DNA of 64,000 nucleotides. Origin: Anthracocystis setariae. Lineage: Eukaryota; Basidiomycota; Ustilaginomycetes; Ustilaginales; Ustilaginaceae. The position numbers were made by a program, and so were the translations under genes. Within the stretch, counting starts at the first letter, position 1. Every line of letters begins with the position of its first letter. Of this stretch, positions 10,501 to 17,972 are shown piece by piece. Under the pieces are notes generated by a model. The model was not told where the DNA came from, made no database searches, and was given only the letters and a program-made list of their open reading frames with translations. The stretch is taken from the NCBI GenBank assembly GCA_928724745.1, contig CAKMXJ010000002.1, forward strand, positions 248,001 to 312,000, given 5' to 3'.

Positions 10501-12520
10501 GCTGACGCAATGGTTCACATCCGGCCGCGCCGAATTGGCGAGGCGCGCATTGTTGTACTACGTCGACATGGTCGAGTTGGAGCTCGAGATTATTGCCGAG
10601 TCCGAGTTCGTGCTGAGGACGGCAGAGTTTGCGAGGATCTACGGGATCGATTTCTTCTCGGTTATCTCGCGGGGGAGTCAGTTCAAGGTGGAAAGTATCA
10701 TGTTGCGAATTGCGAAGCCCGAGAATCTCGTGCTCATCTCGCCGAGTAGGGCGCAAGTGGGTAAGCAGAATGCGGCTGAATGTCTGCCGTTGATCATGGA
10801 GCCGCAATCAGCGTTCTACAAAGGTCCGCTGGTTGTGTTGGATTTCCAGTCGCTGTATCCGTCCATCATGATCGCGTACAACCTGTGCTACTCGACGTGT
10901 CTGGGCAGGGTGGCCGGTTTCAAGGGGACCAGCAAGTTTGGTGTTACCGAGTATGCGCCTCCCAAAGGATTGCTTAGCTTGCTGAAGGATGACGTCAACA
11001 TCTCGAGTAATGGGCTGCTGTTCGTCAAGGCGAGTGTTCGCAAGTCGCTGCTGGCCAAGATGTTGTCCGAGATCCTCGACACGCGCGTTATGATCAAGGG
11101 GTCGATGAAGGGGACCAAGGCGGACCGGTCTTTCCAGCGGATTCAGAATGCGCGCCAACTGTCTCTCAAGTTGCTCGCCAACGTTACGTATGGCTACACG
11201 TCGGCGAGCTTTTCCGGCCGCATGCCGTGTGTCGAGATCGCCGATGCGATCGTCCAGACCGGTCGCGAGACGCTGGAGAAGGCGATGGATCTGATCAATG
11301 GCACTTCAGAGTGGGGTGCACAGGTGGTCTACGGCGACACGGACTCGCTCTTCATCTACCTGCCTGGACGGACAAAGGAGGAAGCGTTCAAGCTGGGCAA
11401 CGAGATCGCCGATAAAGTCACCAGTCTCAACCCGCGACCGGTCAAACTCAAGTTTGAAAAGGTGTACCTTCCCTCGGTGCTGCTGGCTAAGAAGCGGTAT
11501 GTGGGGTTCAAGTATGAGGCGCTGGACGAGCGAGAGCCTGGATTTGATGCCAAGGGGATTGAGACGGTACGACGTGATTTCCATCCGGCGATTCAGCGCA
11601 TGTTGGAAGCGTGCATCCGCATCCTGTTCCGCTCGCGCGATCTGAGCAGTGTCAAGGCGTACATTCAACGGCAATGGCGCAAGATCCTCGAGGGCAGGGT
11701 AAGTGCGCAGGATTTTATCTTTGCTAAGGAAGTTCGGTTGGGGTCGTATAGTGACAAAGTGGCTCCTCCTCCGGGAGCGGCGGTATCGTCTCGGCGTATG
11801 CTGGCGGATCCCAGGTCGGAACCGCAGTATGGCGAGCGGGTTCCTTATATCATCTCGCAAGGTGAGCCGAGGGCCAAACTGAATGCGCAAGCGGTGTCGC
11901 CGGATGCGTTTTTGAAGAACCCGCAATTGCAGATCAATGCAATGTACTACATCACGCGCACCATCATCCCACCGCTAGCACGCGTGTTCAACCTGCTCGG
12001 CGCAGACGTCGAAGCATGGTTCCACGAAATGCCAAAACCCTCCAATACCTACTGGAACAAACGCCCCACCTCCTCCTCCCTCCTTCTCCTCGACGAAACT
12101 TGCAACCCCCCACATCAACACAACATCACCACAACCACTACTACTACTACTACTACTCTGAACGCACACTACACCACCGAATCGTGCCTCGTCTGCTCCA
12201 CCCGCACCCAATCCCACCTCTGCCCCAACTGCCTCCAAAACCCCCCCACAACCATCCACTCCATCACCACAAAGTTACACCACATCGAAACCCAGACCGC
12301 AGCACTAGATAGAATCTGCTCCACCTGCGCCAATCTCCAACCCGCATCACAAGTAGACTGCATCTCCCTAGATTGCCCCTACACTTACCAGAAGGCGAAA
12401 CTAGAAAAGGCTAGACAGGATGCTAGCGCAGTGCACGCGTACGTGTCTAGGGTGTTCGACGACCAGGCTCATCGATTGGCCGTTGTTCATCATGCTTGCA
12501 AGTCCACAGACGTCGGATAG
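7529..12520 (+). CDS. REV3: DNA polymerase zeta catalytic subunit (REV3)
   Basis: B-family translesion polymerase, 1663 residues in one exon from ATG 7529. The N-terminal domain begins FFRVRLINIDHILTNPT, typical of Rev3/Pol delta. A low-complexity linker (about residues 390-640) follows. The inactive-exonuclease-like region contains FDPEILVGWEIHSSSWGYII. Polymerase motif A is DFQSLYPSIM near residue 1105, the fingers helix segment is LKLLANVTYGYTSASFSGRM, and motif C is YGDTDSLF near 1268. At the C-terminus, CysA is C-x2-C-x8-C-x2-C (from about 1553) and CysB is C-x2-C-x11-C-x4-C (from about 1597), the [4Fe-4S] ligand site that binds the accessory subunits. A run of ten threonines (residues 1534-1543), seven of them encoded by ACT repeats, sits between the thumb and CysA. 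Everything needed for activity appears present. Confidence 0.96.
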   Translation: MNAADGQGCDPAPHRTEKLTSSSADPFFRVRLINIDHILTNPTHIDRTQCAFNAEGRPLRKVPILRIFGATPAGQRVCLHIHNVYPYCYIQYKGSLDPDDVLRYIHRLGRELNAAMAASLRRNPQDPEANQFIAAIHLCKGVNFYGYHVGYSYFLKISFVDPSHNYRLATILESGGVMKTVFQPFEIHIRYQLQFMLDYNIFGCDYVDLDDVRFRLPIPEGSSVASDGLSPLEFRKKIWNRNSIPYAQVQSQDVHRGTHCELEADASAPWIINRRRLKQRDLHHDFDESLNPASDQDILVPSLSGLWDDEKNRRASVGLPPSIPTEDPARDPRLYAPGESPLWMSEDRMRLLLEKRLIDDKQKTVPRERTPNHFTDRPGLDRYIMTTFDAVEVFHPYQDQIHATDPYSQRTGPSASSKLYDLQHLLSQTQKTESNTTDPAQLTQRIKAEEQDFDTKFFRSQEFTHRVQLAENEDVAGNTDPPSDQEDEPHDADHLDPNDGQNDAPGQDRKWQRTDSSNSAMSSGSTLGSSPFSSPKKRRHIDTLDPRSATPTASPSSRPSNEFHADSVRKFKQAKHDSSNGSNDGIDKTPTRPMDRSAKVRFVDSASPTATAAPSYDADVGDHLPSTASADPTSTAASRQNRLVTFHEPSPSVRTVVETFPLFSIVRQVHPEPFFSDPNDVPARPREYAGRMFQFHSITLPYLRNFEHWSGSQSDATAATARPPKKLYWQFGPPPPTMLETKAWRQKERIVEKHKSKRRRARLLSQIERLTQTNDYGFKISQHKATNQVTRDKQHMTTLAVEVLTTTRGNLFPDPTFDAIQAIVYSFQNEDENLQDTGSRPDLRTGLILVASDSIHADRLGLSHLAIETVDDELELFNTLIDLVRAFDPEILVGWEIHSSSWGYIIERSNKEYDFDLVPQLGRAIIHNTGRAGGKSDNYAYTQSSALRITGRHTLNLWRLMKGELTLNLYTLENVCYHLLHRRIPKFSHETLTQWFTSGRAELARRALLYYVDMVELELEIIAESEFVLRTAEFARIYGIDFFSVISRGSQFKVESIMLRIAKPENLVLISPSRAQVGKQNAAECLPLIMEPQSAFYKGPLVVLDFQSLYPSIMIAYNLCYSTCLGRVAGFKGTSKFGVTEYAPPKGLLSLLKDDVNISSNGLLFVKASVRKSLLAKMLSEILDTRVMIKGSMKGTKADRSFQRIQNARQLSLKLLANVTYGYTSASFSGRMPCVEIADAIVQTGRETLEKAMDLINGTSEWGAQVVYGDTDSLFIYLPGRTKEEAFKLGNEIADKVTSLNPRPVKLKFEKVYLPSVLLAKKRYVGFKYEALDEREPGFDAKGIETVRRDFHPAIQRMLEACIRILFRSRDLSSVKAYIQRQWRKILEGRVSAQDFIFAKEVRLGSYSDKVAPPPGAAVSSRRMLADPRSEPQYGERVPYIISQGEPRAKLNAQAVSPDAFLKNPQLQINAMYYITRTIIPPLARVFNLLGADVEAWFHEMPKPSNTYWNKRPTSSSLLLLDETCNPPHQHNITTTTTTTTTTLNAHYTTESCLVCSTRTQSHLCPNCLQNPPTTIHSITTKLHHIETQTAALDRICSTCANLQPASQVDCISLDCPYTYQKAKLEKARQDASAVHAYVSRVFDDQAHRLAVVHHACKSTDVG

Positions 12521-12619
12521 CTCAAGACGGACGGAGGAAGCAACGTAAACCATGATTCAGCAGCGCCATAGTAGAAGTGCAAAATTACAACCAAGCCAAT
12601 ACAAGACCGAGCACCCAGA

Positions 12620-14440
12620 TCATGCCTCACTGATGGCTGCGGGCATCTTTTCTTTCGAGCCTTTGCCGAACTCGACTCGGTTTCGACTCGACCTTTTGTT
12701 TACCGGCGAATCTCCGCCGGTGTAGCAGAGCATATCGTAGATCAAGCAACCCATCAGAGCTCCAGAGACCACCCCGAGGATGGGTGTCCAAACCCAGTAC
12801 CAGGCATTGAAAGTCCACAGAATCTTTGGCGAGTAGCCCACGACATAGAGCATGAGCCTGGGACCCAGATCCCTCGCTGGGTTGACCGCATAAGCCGTCT
12901 GCCAGCCAAGACACGCACCCAAGCCCCAGACGAGCCAGAGCAGCACCAGCGGCGCGAGACCGTCCGGCGGCGGTGTGTTGGATGAGTCTCCGATAGCAAG
13001 GATGACCATGAGCAGGACGGCCGAGGCGTAGAACTCGTTGTAGAAAGACGACATTCGGGTCGACGGTTGGCGGAGGAACTCGGCTGGATACGTAGTGAAG
13101 AGCGAGGCGGTGGTTTCGGTTTGGTTCGGATCGACGATGCGGATCGGATTGACGTAGAGGCCGTAAATGCACAGCGAGCCCATAAAGCAACCGAGGATTT
13201 GCGCAGCGATGTAGATGGGCACCTTTTTCCAGGGGAACTTTCGAAACGTTGCAAGTGCGATGGTGACGGCCGGGTTGATCATGCCTCCCGAAATACCACC
13301 GGCAACCCACACGCCCATGGCGACACCGACTCCCCAACCGAACGAGATCGAGAGGTAGTCACCTTTGGGCGCATTGGGATCGTACAGCTTCGACAGCGTA
13401 ACCTGGCAGTTGATACCGTTTCCGAAAGTATTGAGCATGAAACAGCCCAAGAACTCGGCAAACGGCTCGCGCATCTTGTATCGGAATGCCGCCCACTTGT
13501 TGGGGAACTCGTAGTCCTCTTCGTCGCTGTTGTCAAATTCAACGCCTCGTTCTGCGGATTGAGGGTCCTGAGCCAGCACGCCATCGTTGTTCTCTCCTTG
13601 CGCAACGGGGAACAGCGTTCCTTCACTGCCTTTCCTAACGTACGCGGCCTGCTTCTCTCCGTCCATGGTTGAAATGTCGATATCTGTGCCGTCCAAGCTC
13701 TTGACTTTCTTGTCCATCGTGGCATCCGAAGAACCTTCCGACTGCAGCTGATCGGTGGCAATGATCTCTTTGACACCTTCAATGTGTTGCTCGAGATGCT
13801 GTCTCTGTTCCAGATGTGCATCCCTGACATGATTCCTCAACTCCTCTGTCTGGCCCTTGTTGGCTTTTTCAAACTCCTCGTGAATCAACTCTCTTAATTG
13901 TTTGAACAACTGCGTCCTGCCTTCGATTGTGTTGACATCCATGGAAGCCTTCTGCGAGCCAACCGGACTGGCTGCAACCGAAGGCGACCTGGTGCCGGAG
14001 CCGCCACCGGCCTTCCTGGCCTTCTTCTCCTCCTTGTAGATTCGGGTTTGTTCCTCGGTAGGGAACGCATGTCCTAAGCCGATGCGACCCTGTGTGCGTA
14101 CCGCTGTGCCCGTGACGTGGGGTGCACCATCAGTATGTCCGAGAGAGTAAGCAGGCTTGGAGACGGGCTTCTTTTTGTAATGCTTGCCGGTTTTGACGTC
14201 CTTGACTACTTCCCCCGGATTGACCTCGGTGTGAGGAAGAACGTGGGAAAGCTCGAACAAGCCTGCTGATGAAGCGGTGCCCGAGCCACTGGGCAGGTAG
14301 ATGTGGTGACCGGTGAGGTCGGCTTGGCTGCTGTTGGCGTTGTTGCGGCCAGGAATGTTGATTTCGATGGGGACGGCGACATCGGCAGCCGTAGTGGGTA
14401 CCTCGTCGACGGTGGCATTGCTGGTGCGACGGGAACGCAT
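12620..14440 (-). CDS. Aquaglyceroporin (MIP family) with long N-terminal extension
   Basis: Major intrinsic protein of 606 residues from ATG 14440. About 300 N-terminal residues are hydrophilic, Gly/Ser/Lys-rich and probably cytosolic. Six membrane helices follow from residue ~325. The two pore-lining half helices carry NPA (GMINPAVTIAL) and NPAR followed by Asp (AVNPARDLGPRL). Asp after the second NPA box is the usual sign of glycerol-conducting rather than water-only channels. The long N-terminal tail resembles Fps1-type regulated glycerol channels, which release glycerol on hypo-osmotic shock; regulation here is inferred. It is convergent with REV3, 99 bases between stop codons. A TATA-like site lies about 140 bases upstream of the start. 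Confidence 0.93.
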   Translation of the reverse strand: MRSRRTSNATVDEVPTTAADVAVPIEINIPGRNNANSSQADLTGHHIYLPSGSGTASSAGLFELSHVLPHTEVNPGEVVKDVKTGKHYKKKPVSKPAYSLGHTDGAPHVTGTAVRTQGRIGLGHAFPTEEQTRIYKEEKKARKAGGGSGTRSPSVAASPVGSQKASMDVNTIEGRTQLFKQLRELIHEEFEKANKGQTEELRNHVRDAHLEQRQHLEQHIEGVKEIIATDQLQSEGSSDATMDKKVKSLDGTDIDISTMDGEKQAAYVRKGSEGTLFPVAQGENNDGVLAQDPQSAERGVEFDNSDEEDYEFPNKWAAFRYKMREPFAEFLGCFMLNTFGNGINCQVTLSKLYDPNAPKGDYLSISFGWGVGVAMGVWVAGGISGGMINPAVTIALATFRKFPWKKVPIYIAAQILGCFMGSLCIYGLYVNPIRIVDPNQTETTASLFTTYPAEFLRQPSTRMSSFYNEFYASAVLLMVILAIGDSSNTPPPDGLAPLVLLWLVWGLGACLGWQTAYAVNPARDLGPRLMLYVVGYSPKILWTFNAWYWVWTPILGVVSGALMGCLIYDMLCYTGGDSPVNKRSSRNRVEFGKGSKEKMPAAISEA

Positions 14441-14581
14441 TGTGGCGAAGAGCGGCAAATATGACTCTGAAAGCAGGGCTGGGCAGAGGCAGAAGTGGTG
14501 CAGTCACCCAAGGACTCTGTCAAAGGATGAGTTGGGGAGGGAAGAGGAGTTGAACAAGGTGGAGCCCTACTAGCTATCTTT

Positions 14582-14590
14582 AACTATATA
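14582..14590 (-). promoter_or_regulatory. TATA-like element upstream of aquaglyceroporin
   Basis: The minus strand reads TATATAGTT about 140 bases upstream of the aquaglyceroporin start at 14440. Distance and sequence fit a core promoter TATA box; the assignment is by pattern only. Confidence 0.35.
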
Positions 14591-14802
14591 GGGATCAATG
14601 ACGCGGCGCAATGGCCGAGGCAAAGCGTTTGCAGGGGCTTCGCTGCTTTGCTATGCAGGGCAGTAGCTGTCGTCTCGCTTGATGGCAGATTCGAAGGTCC
14701 TCCAGGGCAGATGAAATGTGTACGCCACAACTGCATTAGTCGGAAGCAGCGGAGCCGAAGACAATAGCAAAATTGAGCGCGGAGTGGGGTATGATTAAGA
14801 TG

Positions 14803-14838
14803 GAGGAAAGGAGTAAAGGAGAGGAAAGGAGTAAAGGA
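14803..14838. repeat. Perfect tandem duplication, 2 x 18 bases
   Basis: The unit GAGGAAAGGAGTAAAGGA occurs at 14803-14820 and is repeated exactly at 14821-14838. Purine-rich on the plus strand; lies about 360 bases upstream of the aquaglyceroporin start. Confidence 0.9.
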
Positions 14839-15397
14839 TCAATGGAGCAAAGTTTGCCCGACGTTCTTCTCATGCCACCAGGTCAAGCACAAGCGCTCTC
14901 AAGCACAAGGTCGAGTACAGTGTGTCTCTATCACCTTGTCTTACCAGTCTTTGGGTTCGTCGAGCGCGGAGAGACTTTCCGAAGCCACTCATCGCTTCTC
15001 GCCTCGGCTCACTCCTAATAATGCATTGCATTTGCCTGTTTGGTTGCTAGGTAGGCTCAGGCCAAACTTGCTCCGCTTGGATCCTAACGTTCAACCTCTG
15101 TGCAAAGGTGAAGACCATCATCGCAGCACCTGCCCGGAGCTTGGAATGTCTCTCCGTCATAGATTCGCCAACATGTCAAGTTGGGCGCAGCCAAGCAACA
15201 ATGGCGAATGGTGAATAGCGAAATGAAGCGCTGCTGGGTTTTGCATATGCACGCCGAGACCAGCTCTTGCCGTAGCTTGGCGTCAATGCTCTCACGCCTC
15301 CGGCAGCACCGGTACAGGCCACGTTCAGTATGCGGAGCTTCAGTCATCTGAGCCGTCATTATTCACTTGGCGTGCGCATCGTTTACCGGTAGGGTTA

Positions 15398-15435
15398 TGT
15401 GCTGCGCTGAGCTGTGCTGCGCTGTGCTGTGCTGT
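15398..15435. repeat. Degenerate CTGTG/CTGCG pentamer repeat
   Basis: A run of imperfect 5-base units based on GCTGT/GCTGC. It is the least perfect of three occurrences of the same pentamer in this window (others at 48295-48324 and 61963-61987). Confidence 0.7.
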
Positions 15436-16856
15436 AGAAGCGTGATTAAATTTCTGGTTGAGACAAGCTCGACCAAATCGAGCCAATGACAAAGTTTGGT
15501 TGCAGTCCGGATGTACCGAAGCGCTGCAGGTGATGGCTGTCCGATTCGATGCCTGAGCCGAGAGAACCGGCTAAACTCCGTCGCTAAACTTTCCGAAGCT
15601 GCAGTTTCATTTGGCGCTCAGACAAGCACTACTCTAATAATGAAGTCACCGTTGTCATGATTTCTGCAACCAAAGTCCCAAAAAATTCGAGCTCAGCAGG
15701 TCTCTCTAATCCACCGCGGCAGTATTTTTTGAAGCTGCCAACCGACAGTACAGCGCAGCACAGTGCATAACCGTCTTCAAGACCGCGTGACCAGCATCCA
15801 AGCATGATATTCACCCACAGCCTTCCGACGTTCGTTAAGAAGACAAATTCCAAAGTCTACTTCAGTCCTGCTGTTGGCACCGCTCCGCTTGGTTCCCACG
15901 GACAGAACTCCAGCATGGCATTGCATCGGCAGCCTGGTTGCATTTCCGTGCTGTAGCCGAAATCCGATGCCTTCAACTCCGATCATCGTTGCCCATGTGA
16001 TACTTACTCGACGTTCAACAACCTAGTAGATCTCGAGCAAATGTTGCCAGAGCCAATTGCAAGCAGTCTAGAACCTTGGCAACGGTGCAACCACAAGCAA
16101 AGCTTCTTCTCGCTTTCGATCCAAGCAGCTTCAGCAACTCTCAAACACGTGCGCCTCGTCATGTACTGGAAGAGCATGGTTCGCAGGTGGTATCGAAGCG
16201 AGCAAGTCTGGTGCGCTTGTTGCTGCTTGTGACTAACTTGATTTTGGGGAGGCAGCTGACTGAATGTTGAGCCTTCTCCCTCACTCATAGACATCAAAAA
16301 AGCAGGAGGTCGTAGCAATTTTGCTTAGCTTCCGAGAACCGAGCACAATCGTTGCTGAGGGAAGTTTCGTTGACACTATAAGAACCTCTTGCCTGTAGAA
16401 GAATCGGCTTTGCCTTGCCTTGGTTCCTGACCATCTTCTGATGCGGTATGGTTTCCGAAGAAAAGGTGGAATGTGACGTCGATGCACGTCGTGGAGCAAC
16501 CTTGGGAACCCTCGATTCCCCTTTTTCCAACTTCAGTCAGCTGTTGGACTCTAACGGCGTAACACTTTTTCATGATTTCAACTCTTCCGAGTCCCGAAGT
16601 GTCGCGATGCACGGACTCGCCCGCACAGCCTTTCTCGATCCCACACTTTGTTCAGATGAATGCTCACGACTGACTCGCTTCATCGCTCAGACCGTCCTCG
16701 ACATTAGACATACGAGGACATACACAATCTAATCAACTCCGTGGAGCATCTGCAGAACTGTAGACCTGACGTAGATACGGGAGGAAAAAGTTGTGGAAGG
16801 GGATGCAGTAACCATCGCACGGCCAACCATTCTCGTCTCGAGGCGCCTCCACCAAG

Positions 16857-17367
16857 ATGTCGAGCCTTGGGCCTCTAGCACCTGACCACAATCCTTTTGC
16901 CGACGACCATGACGAGTCCGATGTCCAGAACGCTGGTGCTTCAGCTAGCAGCAAAGCCGAACACCCGACATCTCATACCGTCGGTGGCGCATCGAACTCG
17001 GACTTGGCAGGACTACAACAGCAACATTGGGACGATCAGGATCAACATCTGGATGCGCTCTCGGCCTCGCTCAATCGCCAGCATGAGATGAGCTTGCAGA
17101 TGAACGAAGAGCTCGATCTACATCAGGAGCTTCTGGAGGAATTCGACGGCGATGTGGATCGAACTGGACTCAGACTTGGTGGTGCCGCCAACCAGCTAGA
17201 CCAGCTGAGGAACAGTATCAAAGAGCATGGTAAGTGGTATCCTTCTAAGCGTCTATCGATCGGATGAAAGTTGACATGGTATCAATACACTTTCGGTTAC
17301 AGGCTCGATGTGGCTACTAGGTGCGGCGATAGTCACCTTGATCCTCTTGATCGCTTTCCTCAAGTGA
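16857..17367 (+). CDS. Qc-type SNARE (syntaxin-8/Bet1-like), tail-anchored
   Basis: Small membrane-fusion SNARE of 145 residues. Exon 1 is 16857-17229; the GTAAGT donor at 17230 and TTACAG acceptor ending at 17302 remove 73 bases, and exon 2 is 17303-17367. The joined C-terminus, SMWLLGAAIVTLILLIAFLK, is a tail-anchor membrane segment ending two codons after a Phe-Leu. Residues about 55-125 form a single heptad-repeat SNARE motif (LSASLNRQHEMSLQMNEEL, then DLHQELLEEFDGDVDRTGLRL), closest in pattern to fungal Syn8/syntaxin-8 Qc-SNAREs of the endosomal system. By alignment with syntaxin 8 and Bet1, the ionic zero-layer position is His with Gln next to it. Organelle assignment is uncertain. Confidence 0.85.
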
Positions 17368-17972
17368 GACTCCTGCCTTTTCGCACTTAGACTGACAGGT
17401 TGTTGGCGATCAAAATGTTGGTCTTCTTTTAACCATAGATCCCTGTTGTCTTCGCTCATGTACTTGTACTGAATATCTTCGTTTATATCGACAAACTGAA
17501 CAGGCCGCTGGGAGATGGAGAGATCGTTCCATGACGGCTGTACTCCGCCTGTCCCCGAGAACAGATATCCAACCACATCGAAATCGAGCCTGAATCGAGA
17601 ACCTACTTCGATCTGAGGAGGATGTCGATAAGGAGGTAGCAAAGTGGCAATCCTAGTCATTGCAGCCAGGGCTAAACTGGTGTATCTAACTTGCGAAGTC
17701 GCCTTTCGACCAAGCTAGCATGTGCGGGGACAAATGGGTCACCGAACGGGGCGTCTACTGCCTAAGAAGAAATGCTTGAATCGCGTGGCTTCAACTTCGA
17801 GTTTGTCGGCCGTTGAGGATTATGAGAAGCCGGTGTGCCGCGCCGATGCTGTTCCACCGCTAAAATGTGGAGGTTGATGTACCGTGTCCTTGTCCTTCGT
17901 CGCAACTCTCACCACCTCGCCTTCCTCAGACATTGGACCATAGACCATAGACGGAGAGCCAGCTGGATCGCC
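17368..17972. other. Intergenic, SNARE to lipase
   Basis: About 600 bases. An antisense open frame of 135 codons (17253-17660, ATG start) overlaps the SNARE's last exon and intron on the other strand. It has no recognisable motif and is not called. The rest is presumably SNARE 3' UTR and the lipase promoter. Confidence 0.35.

Larger units (their letters stand above)
14441..16856. other. 2.4 kb stretch without supportable gene
   Basis: Between the aquaglyceroporin and SNARE starts. Short open frames exist (for example 94 codons at 16448-16732) but none shows a domain, signal peptide or conserved motif, and none is longer than expected by chance at this base composition. It holds an 18-base tandem duplication at 14803-14838 and degenerate CTGTG repeats at 15398-15435. 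It is probably regulatory and leader sequence, possibly with an unrecognised non-coding transcript. Confidence 0.4.

Noticed and set aside
16448..16732. 94-codon frame with ATG upstream of the SNARE
   Set aside because: No motif, no signal peptide, and position fits a leader or promoter; could be an upstream open frame but nothing supports translation.
17253..17660. 135-codon minus-strand frame with ATG start between SNARE and lipase
   Set aside because: It overlaps the SNARE intron and last exon on the opposite strand, has no recognisable motif, and frames of this length are common as antisense shadows in this window.
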